Shown: positions 7,794 to 15,412 of the stretch, one piece after another
Numbering within the stretch: the first letter of the stretch is position 1
How the letters are laid out: each line of letters begins with the position of its first letter
Assembly (NCBI GenBank): GCA_027314645.1
Contig: DAHVAL010000017.1
Coordinates: 1-38,246 of the forward strand
Source of the DNA: Nitrospirota bacterium
GTDB taxonomy: Bacteria; Nitrospirota; Leptospirillia; Leptospirillales; Leptospirillaceae
Length of the DNA stretch: 38,246 bases
Reading direction: 5' to 3'
Translations under genes and position numbers: made by a program
Notes under the pieces: generated by a model
The model's input: the letters and a program-made list of their open reading frames with translations, nothing else
What the model was told of the DNA's origin: nothing
The model's database searches: none

Positions 7794-7832
7794 CGGGGTT
7801 GTTCAAAATACAGAACGATCCCGTGCGATTTT
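7792..7832 (+). terminator. Terminator of the sigma-54 activator gene
   Basis: A 13-bp stem (7792-7804 with 7813-7825) has two G-U pairs valid only in plus-strand RNA and an 8-nt loop, followed after three bases by TTTT. It lies 43 bp after the activator stop. Confidence 0.55.
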
Positions 7833-7869
7833 CTGGCCGATGCCGCCTTCCAAGGAGACCATGCGCGTT

Positions 7870-7884
7870 TGGCAAGAAGCTTGC
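7870..7884 (+). promoter_or_regulatory. Sigma-54 (-24/-12) promoter
   Basis: TGGCAAGAAGCTTGC matches the consensus TGGCAC-G-N4-TTGC at every fixed position except one (A for C at the sixth base), with the required 10 nt between GG and GC. It sits just downstream of a sigma-54 activator gene and about 185 bp before the next start codon. It should drive the gene at 8069. Confidence 0.75.
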
Positions 7885-8068
7885 TTTCGACTCCACGAAG
7901 AATTCGGGGATGGGAAAGGATGGGGGAAAGTTTTTTTTAATTTTTTGAAAGGTGCGCATGATTGGAATGGGGCCCGCAGGAGTGGACACACCCGTCTCGG
8001 ACGGCGAAAACGCGTGGGCATGGGGAAGCAGTCAAAAACTCACATCTCCATCGAAGCGAGGATGAGCG

Positions 8069-8758
8069 ATGATTCGTCTCAGAGGGCAAGAGGCCTACAA
8101 ACAAGCATGCTCCATGACCATCAAAGAAGGCCGTCATTCCAATCCCGCGACCTTTTTTTTTGAGAACACCGATCTCATGATCCCGCTCTTGCCCGAGGAT
8201 GCTCTCAAAAGAATCAAGGACGGAATGTTAAATCTTGACAACCTTGCCTGCGAAGTCCCCTCCGTCTGGGACCTTCTTCTTCAGGAAGAGAAAGATGGCA
8301 CCTTAACCGTTTATCCCTGTCAGAAAACGGTCCTTTTTTTCAATCGAGACTTTGGGCCTGATTTGGGCAATGGAGTCCGGGTTTTCGGGGTTCTTCCCCC
8401 CGTCTTTGTCAATGCCATGATTTGGGCGATGCAGTCTCCCGTCATCGAAAAAGAATTCGACCTCGACAAGTTTTTCCTCAAGCTCTATCCCCGCATGATC
8501 CTCAAAAAGGGCAATTGGCAGAATGACAGCGATCTTTTGAGCCGTTCCCTCGAAATCGCCTATGAGCTGATCCGGATCTTCAAGCTGAAATCCGGAAAAC
8601 CCTGGAGCCTGTGGGGAGAGCTTCTCAGAAATCATCCTTCCCTCATGAGCGGGGAAGAATCGATGTTTCAGGGCGGGAAAATGCTCGATCTTGTCCTGGA
8701 CAAAATTTTCGAAGACCTCGCCGGGAAGGTCCCGGCAAGCACAAAAGAGACCGCCTGA
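8069..8758 (+). CDS. Protein of unknown function, paralogue 1 of a pair
   Basis: 229 residues; the ATG at 8069 follows GCGAGGATGAGCG. I do not recognise the family. No signal peptide or membrane segment is seen, so it is probably cytoplasmic. It aligns along its whole length with the product of 9923-10627. Shared blocks are GQEA near the start, then a CE..SVWD.LL..EKDG block near residues 60-78, a WAMQ.PVIE block near residue 119 and D.DKF. The second half adds EIA.EL.RIF. About a third of positions match by eye. The gene stands behind a near-consensus sigma-54 promoter and directly follows the activator gene, so it is probably induced on demand rather than constitutively. Long GC-clamped codons and a good start support expression. 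The function is open. Confidence 0.75.
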   Translation: MIRLRGQEAYKQACSMTIKEGRHSNPATFFFENTDLMIPLLPEDALKRIKDGMLNLDNLACEVPSVWDLLLQEEKDGTLTVYPCQKTVLFFNRDFGPDLGNGVRVFGVLPPVFVNAMIWAMQSPVIEKEFDLDKFFLKLYPRMILKKGNWQNDSDLLSRSLEIAYELIRIFKLKSGKPWSLWGELLRNHPSLMSGEESMFQGGKMLDLVLDKIFEDLAGKVPASTKETA

Positions 8759-9922
8759 GAGGCCAAGATTTCCTTCCCTTGAGTGTATTGGATAAAATCC
8801 TCACGGCTCTCATCCTCAAACCGGAGCCGATCCCCGCGATATGTCGGGATTCCCCCTCGATCCAAATGACGCCTGCGGCGGACGCATCCCCTTGAGGGGT
8901 CCCTGGGCCAAAGTGAGCCAGCCGGTCGAAGACCGTTGGGAAAGATCAACGCCTCCCCCTTCCTCCGGCAAGACATCTGGGCGGAGATCTTGGGCAAGGG
9001 GGCTTTTCCAATACTTTCTGGCACTCGAAATAAAAAGAGAAGAGGGCACGATCGTTCCAAGATTCTTGAGCCAAAAAATTAAAAAAATTATTTATTTAAT
9101 AATACAATTTATCTATTAAAAAATTTTTAATTAGATTAATTTTTATTTTTTCCCGTACATTTATTGGATTGATTATTTATTAAAAATCATTACAATGGAT
9201 TTTGCATTATTCATGAAAAGATCCGCGGAACATGCTGGCGGGATGTTCTTCTCAGGATATTCTTCTGAATGGGCTGGCCGGATTTCCCTTTTCCACACCA
9301 CACATTGCCTCGATTCTTGGATCCAAAGGGAGTTTTCAAGGACCCTCTCCGAACACCCCGGTGTTTTCGCCGCGCAGCACACGAGGGGGAACGATAAAAA
9401 AAGGTCGACCGGAGACTCTATACGAATATATGTGAATTCAAGGATGATCAATTTATTGACATTTAACAATATTAATGATAACAAAGAATTAGTATAAATT
9501 ATTTTTTAATGGTAAAATAAATTAATGCTCATTATGCGAGAGAGACGCCAAAGAAGACCGAGGGATCAAGGAGGGGTCACGAAGCTCAATCTTTCCCGGG
9601 AGAGGCATCGAAAGGCAGAAATCATCCGGTTCCCCCGGAAGAGAGATGAACACGAGGATTGCCCTAATGCAAAAATAGGCCAAGAATGCGGCCGGGAAGC
9701 CATGGCTTTGGCGGACGGACCGCCTCTGAGAAGGGTCCCGCCGGGAATCCACTGAAGCGGGAAGAGGCTTGGGGGGGGAACTTCCTGACCCTTTTCCTAC
9801 GTTTTTGCCAAGACCAGATCTTCCCCCCAGGTTCGGGGAACGAACGCTGAGGGTGCTCCTTTCGGGGAGTGGGGAGGGATTTTTATATTCGTCTCGGGAC
9901 TTGTCTCCACGGAGGGAGTACG
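8759..9922. other. 1.16-kb AT-rich gap between the two paralogues
   Basis: No credible gene. Two very AT-rich stretches (about 9064-9190 and 9465-9530) bracket an ordinary-GC block. A frame at 9195-9497 (100 codons) and one at 9525-9755 (76 codons) are open but show no recognisable protein and no good ribosome site. The AT-rich blocks could be binding sites for a silencer or IHF-type bender, or scars of inserted DNA. Confidence 0.45.
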
Positions 9923-10627
9923 ATGATCCAAATGAAAGGCCAAGAAGCGGTTAATCAAGCCTATTACGTCATGAACAACAAGGATCTTTTTCGGGACGGC
10001 TCCTTTTTCACCATCGAAAGAGAGACCCTTAAAGAGCCTGTTACTCCCGAAAGAGCGCTTGCGGATCTCAAGAGCGGAACGCTCCGGATCGATGAATTGA
10101 CTTGCGAAATCCTCTCGGTGTGGGACGTCCTGCTTCTGGCCGAGAAAGACGGTCGATTGGCCATTCATCCCGCCCAGAATGTGGTGTTGATATTCAACCA
10201 TGTCCATGGAAACGAAGTGAAAAAGGGCATCCGTGCCTTTGTCACTCCCATCTCCGCCTTCGAAGCCGCCGTCAGCTGGGCCATGCAGTGTCCTGTCATC
10301 GAACAAGACCATGATTTCGACAAGTTCATCCTGAACCTCAGGCCCGGGATGGTTCTCCGGAAAGAAGCGTGGAAGGAAAAGGGAGAACTCCTTCGGTATT
10401 CCTTTGAGATTGCGAACGAACTCATGCGGATCTTCGAACTGGATTCCCCCGCGATTTGGGAAAACCTCATCAAAAGAGATGCCTCGCTCTGCGCCGAGGA
10501 CGAGCCACCCATACACGGGGGAATTCTCCTCGATGAGGTTTTGGAGAAGATCCGATGCTCCCATCCGTGCAGTCCCCCCATCCTCCCGCTGGAAAATGGA
10601 TTGTCGACGTCGGAGAAATCTGCGTAA
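9923..10627 (+). CDS. Protein of unknown function, paralogue 2 of a pair
   Basis: 234 residues. The ATG at 9923 has GGAGGG 7 nt upstream; a frame extension to 9869 is not needed. The sequence parallels the product of 8069-8758 (MI.MKGQEA start, CEILSVWDVLLLAEKDG, WAMQCPVIE, FDKF, EIANELMRIF), showing an old duplication. The C-terminal 25 residues differ and contain CSHPCSPP. It has no signal peptide, no membrane segment and no known catalytic motif. I found no sigma-54 promoter with correct 10-nt spacing before it, so the two copies may be expressed under different conditions. The diacylglycerol kinase gene follows after 256 bp that hold nothing recognisable. Confidence 0.75.
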   Translation: MIQMKGQEAVNQAYYVMNNKDLFRDGSFFTIERETLKEPVTPERALADLKSGTLRIDELTCEILSVWDVLLLAEKDGRLAIHPAQNVVLIFNHVHGNEVKKGIRAFVTPISAFEAAVSWAMQCPVIEQDHDFDKFILNLRPGMVLRKEAWKEKGELLRYSFEIANELMRIFELDSPAIWENLIKRDASLCAEDEPPIHGGILLDEVLEKIRCSHPCSPPILPLENGLSTSEKSA

Positions 10628-10883
10628 GCGTCCCTTAAGGTCGTTCCTTCGATCCGATCACCATAAGGGCGGGGCACTCCCAGAAGGACTGACATGTGCG
10701 GGAGAAATTTTTACTCAGGTTCCCCCGCGAATTCGTCTGGATTGTCCGATCTCGGGCAAAGAAGCGCACCGGAACCCACCCATTCCGGGCACCTCTTTCC
10801 CTACGCCACGACATTTGGGAGGGCGCCAAGGTTCGCTGTTCCCAACATCCACCCCAACCGCCGCACGAGGAAAGGATCCAGGC

Positions 10884-11270
10884 ATGAGAAATAAATTCCT
10901 CGGAACCGGGGAACACGGGTACAATCCGGTCCGCAAGATCAAAACGGTATTGTCCGGCTTGCATTACGCGGTCCTCTACGACTTCAGCGTGACCTACAAA
11001 CTGGTCCTTTCCATCCTCGTCCTGGCCGCCACATTGGTCCTTCACAAATGGGTGGACCTCCTGCTCCTTCTCCTCGCGACCGGACTTGTCCTGATCACGG
11101 AAATCGTCAACAGCGCGATTGAAGCCCTGTGCGACTTCGTCGAAGAGGCTCCCAACGAAAAGATCAAGACCATCAAGGATATCTCTGCTGCCGCCGTCGG
11201 AATCAGCATCGTCGTCTGGGTGGTTGTCCTCGCGATGGAAATCCTGGATTTGTCGACCGACCTCCGGTAA
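10884..11270 (+). CDS. dgkA: Diacylglycerol kinase (DgkA), integral membrane
   Basis: 128 residues; the ATG at 10884 is the first in a frame that only becomes protein-like there, with AGGAAAGGA upstream. DgkA phosphorylates diacylglycerol to phosphatidic acid at the inner membrane, recycling lipid released by envelope glycan synthesis. Three hydrophobic helices are seen (about 37-54, 57-74, 102-121). Signature residues fit the prokaryotic family: Glu73 and Glu80 in EIVNSAIE, Asp84, and Lys98-Asp99 before SAAAVGIS, matching the catalytic E69/E76/D95 region of the E. coli enzyme. The basic N-terminus is slightly longer than in E. coli. It stands alone between two intergenic stretches. Confidence 0.9.
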   Translation: MRNKFLGTGEHGYNPVRKIKTVLSGLHYAVLYDFSVTYKLVLSILVLAATLVLHKWVDLLLLLLATGLVLITEIVNSAIEALCDFVEEAPNEKIKTIKDISAAAVGISIVVWVVVLAMEILDLSTDLR

Positions 11271-11556
11271 GGGATGGAGTCCCAAAATCATGCCCTGGCT
11301 TCGTCATCCGACCTCTCCCCTGGAAACGCAACCTTGATTTGACGCGACAAAAAAGGGATCGCTAAATGAGGGGCAGGACAAGGCCCGGAGGAGGGACGTG
11401 TCTGGGAAAAAGGTCCTTGGGAGTGGGCCAAATCGCTCTCCGTCTCCGTCAAGAAAAGGGGGAAAGATTGTCTTCTGCCTCCGAATAGGCTGGATTGGCG
11501 GCCGGAAGAGGACCCGGTCCACAAAAACCTCACGGGGCCACCGCCACGGAGCGGGG

Positions 11557-11663
11557 GGGAGAACGACCCGGTTGAGACAGAGGAAGCTTGGCCCGGGTGA
11601 TAAGCGAGCGGAAGACGAAGGAAAAAGGGAGAACGACCCGGTTGAGACAGAGGAAGCTTGGCC
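11557..11663. repeat. 37-bp direct repeat, two copies with 33-bp spacer
   Basis: Copies at 11557-11593 and 11627-11663 are identical (beginning GGGAGAACGACCCGG, ending GAAGCTTGGCC). No third copy is found at the same 70-bp period on either side. It overlaps the minus-strand lipoprotein-like remnant, so a local duplication within old coding DNA is the simplest reading. Confidence 0.85.
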
Positions 11664-11795
11664 TGTCAGAACCCCCGTGCTGGCAGTGTAGCTGTAAGTG
11701 GTCAGCGCGCCCCCGGTGGTGCCTCCGCTGGCAGCGAAAACGAGAGGTGAAGATCCCCCTCCAGACCCTCCTCCGGATCCCCTCCCGCACCCCAA
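11600..11795 (-). pseudogene. Remnant of a secreted lipoprotein gene
   Basis: Read on the minus strand, ALVFFLGC resembles a lipobox. It is followed by a Gly/Ser linker (GRGSGGGSGGGSS), then GALTTYSYTASTGVLTG, a phrase typical of beta-propeller or Ig-like repeats in exported proteins. A stop lies a few codons before the lipobox, and protein character ends in the direct repeat, so start and body are both broken. The family is not identified. Confidence 0.35.
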
Positions 11796-11828
11796 GAAAA
11801 AGACAAGGGCGATTCACAGAACCGCGAT

Positions 11829-12176
11829 CCTGAAGGCGTTTCGCAAAGGATCTTTTATCAAACTTACCCTCTTTATAATGGTTCTTCCGGAAATCGCCTG
11901 GAGCAAAAAGATGCCATCAGGATTGATCCGAAGTCAGGCGGGGGAGAGGTCTCACCCGTCACAACGAAAGACCTGACTATCCATGATCCTCAGCCAGCTT
12001 TGCAAGCCGGTAAAAAAGGGGCGACGTTCTGGCCGCAACAGACACACACCTGGGAAGGAGTTCCTCCAGTTGGAACCTCAACCCCTTCTGACATTGAACC
12101 CGATTCTTGGCCATCATCCCTCCGCGATGGAAGTCTTTATCGATCCAGGGCAATATTCTATCACAAGAAAGATTAA
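11829..12176 (+). pseudogene. Coding-like frame without start codon
   Basis: This frame is open from before 11760 to the TAA at 12174-12176 but has no ATG, GTG or TTG. The translation is protein-like over about 115 codons, rich in Pro, Gly and Thr, with phrases such as QRIFYQTYPLYNG, AIRIDPKSGGGEV and GATFWPQQTHTWEG. It may be the surviving C-terminus of a gene whose 5' part was lost. I do not recognise the family. It partly faces the lipoprotein remnant on the other strand, so at most one was real in the overlap. Confidence 0.35.
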
Positions 12177-12477
12177 CTCTCATAGTTAATTAGGTAAATT
12201 TTGATCCGGAGAGGACCACCGGCCTCACCCTCCCCCATTTGATCCCCCATGAGAAAAAATGGACAAATACCATTTGACGATATTGAAAATGCGTCATCCA
12301 ATGGTTCGAAGCCGATTGCTCCTTCTCGTAGGATCAGCGACTCCGCCCACTGAACCTTTCGACGGCCGTCCCGTCTTATCCGGGAGAAAAATCCGGAACG
12401 GAAATGTGGTAAATTTAGGGTAGGGATTGAGGGCGCTGGAGAGATACGGCCATGCTTCTCGGGTGAAAGGGGTTCCG

Positions 12478-13512
12478 ATGACGCCTCTCAAAATCGGATT
12501 TGTTTCCCGTCTTCGAACCATTCTGCATCCATCCCGTACTCGGGCCCTTCTTCTTGGACTGTTTCTCCTCGCCTCTGCCGTCATCGGGTACTCCTTCAAA
12601 GGTCCTCTCGAACGAATGATGGGCCTATGGACTCCCTACCGAACCCTCCTCGTTTCCGGCAACATCGAAGCCCATGAAAGCATTCTTGCCTTCAAGACGG
12701 TCCAGTCTCGCATCGTCGCCCTTCCTTTTGATGAAGGCCAATCCGTGAAAGCCGGGGCCTTGATCGCTCGCGTCGAGGACTCCGATTACCAGCAGCAGGT
12801 TCGGATTTCCCAGGCCAACCTCGAGGTCCAGAAACGGCAGCTTTCCTCCTCCGAGCAGAACTATGTGGCCTCCGTGAAGACGGTGTTGAGCGACCAGGCC
12901 GACCTTACCATGAAAAAGCTTTCCTACGGGAGGAATCAGTTTCTCCTAAGCCACGACTATGTCACCACCAACGATCGGGATCTGGCCCTTACCGCGCTCC
13001 GCCAGTCCGCCGCCAATCTCGAGCGGGACCAAGCCCTCGAACGAACCGCTGAGCGGAACATCCGCCTGGCCCGCGCGAATGTGAAGGCCGCCAAGGCGTC
13101 GCTCGCAATGTCCCAGATCGTTCTGGGCTACACGACCCTGGTCGCCCCTTACGACGGAGTCATTCTCGTGCGTCAGGCGGAAATCGGGGAAATCGCCCAG
13201 CCGGGAACCCCCATCGTCACCCTGGCCGACCTCGATCATGTGTGGCTCCGGGCCTATATCAATGAAACCGATATCGCCCGCGTGCGTCTCGGCGCCCCCG
13301 TGGCTGTCACGACCGATACCTACCCCGGGAAAAAATACCAAGGCCGCGTTTCTTCCATCGCATCGAGCGCCGAATTTACGCCCAAGACGGTGGAAACCCA
13401 TGAGGAGCGCGTCACACTGGTGTACCGGATCAAAGTCGACATCTACAACCCGACCCACGAACTGGTCCCTGGACTTCCCGCCGACGGCCGCATCGCGGTG
13501 GCCCCTCCATGA
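12478..13512 (+). CDS. HlyD/YbhG-type membrane fusion protein
   Basis: 344 residues. The ATG at 12478 has AAAGGGG upstream and avoids a poor N-terminal extension from 12427. One membrane anchor (about 22-38) is followed by the first lipoyl half (IVALPFDEGQSVKAG), a long coiled coil (about 103-212), the second lipoyl half (LVAPYDGVILVRQAEIGEIAQ) and a beta-barrel domain. It is a periplasmic adaptor linking an inner-membrane ABC transporter to an outer-membrane channel. Its stop overlaps the next start (ATGA), and the order adaptor, ATPases, permeases, TolC is the YbhGFSR type of drug or small-molecule exporter. It is the first gene of a six-gene operon. Confidence 0.9.
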   Translation: MTPLKIGFVSRLRTILHPSRTRALLLGLFLLASAVIGYSFKGPLERMMGLWTPYRTLLVSGNIEAHESILAFKTVQSRIVALPFDEGQSVKAGALIARVEDSDYQQQVRISQANLEVQKRQLSSSEQNYVASVKTVLSDQADLTMKKLSYGRNQFLLSHDYVTTNDRDLALTALRQSAANLERDQALERTAERNIRLARANVKAAKASLAMSQIVLGYTTLVAPYDGVILVRQAEIGEIAQPGTPIVTLADLDHVWLRAYINETDIARVRLGAPVAVTTDTYPGKKYQGRVSSIASSAEFTPKTVETHEERVTLVYRIKVDIYNPTHELVPGLPADGRIAVAPP

Positions 13513-14447
13513 ACCCTGGCGAAGACACTCTTGTCGAAGCCTCCCACCTCGACAAGAGTTTTCCAGGGGTGATCGCCGTCAATGACCTAAGCTTCACCGT
13601 CCAAAAAGGAGAAATCTTTGGACTCGTCGGTCCCGACGGAGCCGGCAAAACGACGGTCATTCGGCTCCTGGCGGGGGTGATGGCCCCGGACAAGGGGACG
13701 GTCGTCATCGATGGGATCGATGTCGTCCGGGACCCGGAAAGGGCGAAGGAGCATTTAAGCTATATGCCGCAACGGTTCGGGCTTTACGAAGACCTGACCG
13801 TCGACGAGAATATCCAGTTCTATGCCGACATCTTCGAAATCCCGCCCTCCCTCCGGCAGGAAAGGATCGTCCCTCTTTTGACATCCTTCGGAATGGAGGA
13901 GTTCAGAAGGCGGCTTGCAGGACAACTCTCCGGGGGGATGAAGCAGAAGCTCGGACTCATGTGCGCCCTCATCCATACCCCCAAAGTGCTCCTCCTGGAT
14001 GAACCAACAACCGGAGTCGACCCCGTCTCCCGAAGGGATTTCTGGAAAATTCTTTACTCGCTCCGGGAAGAAGGGGTCTCCATCGTCATTTCGACCGCCT
14101 ACCTCGAGGAGGCCGCGCGTTGCCACCGGCTGGCGCTCATGTACAAGGGACGTATCGAACACTGCGATACCCCGGACAATCTCAAAAAACTCATGCCCGG
14201 GACTCTCCTCAATATCGAATCCTCCCAGGCCCGCAAGGTTCAGAAGGCCCTCCAGGGGCAAGCAGGGATCCTGGGGGTGCTTTTAATGGGAGACCGCGTC
14301 CATGTGACCGTGGACGATCCCCGCCGGAAGGCCGAGATCGACCGGGCCCTTCGGGAGGAGGGCATCGAGGCCCATCCCGCGGTTCCCACCGAACCCTCCA
14401 TGGAGGATTTATTCGTCGAGCTTCTGAAGAAGGAGGAGAGGGGATGA
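13509..14447 (+). CDS. ABC exporter ATPase, YbhF N-half type
   Basis: 312 residues, start overlapping the previous stop by 4 bp. Walker A is GPDGAGKTT (41-49, Asp where most have Asn), the signature is LSGGMKQKLG and Walker B is VLLLDEPTTGVD. The switch (H-loop) position reads STAYLEEA, with Ala instead of His. From memory the same GPDGAGKTT and STAY variants occur in the N-terminal half of E. coli YbhF, so this is probably a normal asymmetric partner rather than a damaged enzyme. It should pair with the next gene's product to form one active and one degenerate ATP site. The accessory C-terminal 80 residues are typical of ABC-2 ATPases. Confidence 0.9.
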   Translation: MNPGEDTLVEASHLDKSFPGVIAVNDLSFTVQKGEIFGLVGPDGAGKTTVIRLLAGVMAPDKGTVVIDGIDVVRDPERAKEHLSYMPQRFGLYEDLTVDENIQFYADIFEIPPSLRQERIVPLLTSFGMEEFRRRLAGQLSGGMKQKLGLMCALIHTPKVLLLDEPTTGVDPVSRRDFWKILYSLREEGVSIVISTAYLEEAARCHRLALMYKGRIEHCDTPDNLKKLMPGTLLNIESSQARKVQKALQGQAGILGVLLMGDRVHVTVDDPRRKAEIDRALREEGIEAHPAVPTEPSMEDLFVELLKKEERG

Positions 14448-15412
14448 GGGATCCCGCCGTGTCGGACGAGGTGGCCATCCGGGTCGACAACCTGGTCAAG
14501 AGATTCGGGGATTTCGTCGCCATCGACCATATCAGCTTTCAGGTGGAGCGGGGCAAAATCATCGGATTCCTGGGTCCCAACGGCGCGGGAAAGTCCACCA
14601 CCATCCGGATTCTCTGCGGTCTCCTCCGGCCGACCGAAGGACGTGTCTTCGTCGCGGGGATCGACGTCGCGCGGGACCCCGAGTCGGTCCGCCAGCATAT
14701 CGGCTACATGTCCCAGAAGTTTTCCCTGTACTCCGACCTGACCGTCCTGGAAAATCTCCAGTTCTTCGGGGGAATTTACCGGGTTCCGAAGAATCTCCTT
14801 CCGGAGAGGATCCATTTCGCCCTCGAGATGGCCGGCCTCCTCGGGCGGGAAAACGCCCTGGTGTCGACGCTCGCGGGCGGATGGAAACAGCGCCTGGGGT
14901 TGGGATGCGCCATCCTCCATCGCCCTCCCATCCTCTTTCTCGATGAGCCGACATCGGGGGTGGATCCGGAATCGCGCCGCCGGTTCTGGGACCTGATCCA
15001 TTCCCTGTCGGATGCGAACGTCACGATCGTGGTGTCGACCCATTACATGGACGAAGCCGAATACTGTAACGAGATCGCCCTGATCGACCGGGGCCGCCTC
15101 CTGGCCCTCGAAAGCCCGTCCACCTTAAAAGCGCGCAACATCGGGGGGGACCTCCTCGCTCTCGAGTGCGACGATATCGGAAAAGCCATCAGGCTTCTCA
15201 AGGGACATCCGGGCGTCCGCGATGTCGCGGCCTTCGGGAACAGGCTCCACATTATCGTCGACCGGGACAAGGGCGCGAGCAGCGCCATCGCCAACACCCT
15301 GGCTCAGCATACGGTCCTGGTGAAGAGACTCGACCAGATCGAGCCCACCATCGACGACATCTTCGTCCAGATGGTGGGAGCCGAGCGGGACTCCCGGAGG
15401 GCCAATCCATGA
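14444..15412 (+). CDS. ABC exporter ATPase, YbhF C-half type
   Basis: 322 residues from the ATG at 14444 (AGGAGAGGGG upstream, ATGA overlap with the preceding stop). Walker A is GPNGAGKST (44-52), the signature is LAGGWKQRLG (Ala for the usual Ser) and Walker B is ILFLDEPTSGVDPESRR. The H-loop is canonical (VVSTHYMDEAE). It energises export together with the 13509 product; in E. coli the two domains are fused as YbhF, here they are two genes. The C-terminal region (about 235-322) is the regulatory domain often seen in ABC-2 systems. It overlaps the first permease gene by 4 bp. Confidence 0.9.
   Translation: MRDPAVSDEVAIRVDNLVKRFGDFVAIDHISFQVERGKIIGFLGPNGAGKSTTIRILCGLLRPTEGRVFVAGIDVARDPESVRQHIGYMSQKFSLYSDLTVLENLQFFGGIYRVPKNLLPERIHFALEMAGLLGRENALVSTLAGGWKQRLGLGCAILHRPPILFLDEPTSGVDPESRRRFWDLIHSLSDANVTIVVSTHYMDEAEYCNEIALIDRGRLLALESPSTLKARNIGGDLLALECDDIGKAIRLLKGHPGVRDVAAFGNRLHIIVDRDKGASSAIANTLAQHTVLVKRLDQIEPTIDDIFVQMVGAERDSRRANP

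Larger units (their letters stand above)
11271..12477. other. 1.2-kb degraded region before the exporter operon
   Basis: No intact gene. It contains a direct repeat, a lipoprotein-like remnant on the minus strand and a coding-like frame without start codon on the plus strand (all listed). The last 300 bp (12177-12477) show no gene and should hold the promoter of the exporter operon, though I could not place -35/-10 boxes with confidence. Confidence 0.45.

Noticed and set aside
9195-9497. 100-codon gene within the AT-rich gap
   Set aside because: No ribosome site, composition changes sharply inside the frame, and the translation resembles no protein I know.
9709-9723. Second sigma-54 promoter before paralogue 2
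   Set aside because: TGGCGGACGGACCGC has GG and GC at the right spacing but lacks the TT of the -12 element and most of the -24 element.
11557-11663. CRISPR array
   Set aside because: Only two repeat copies, no cas genes, no third copy at the same period, and overlap with a coding remnant.
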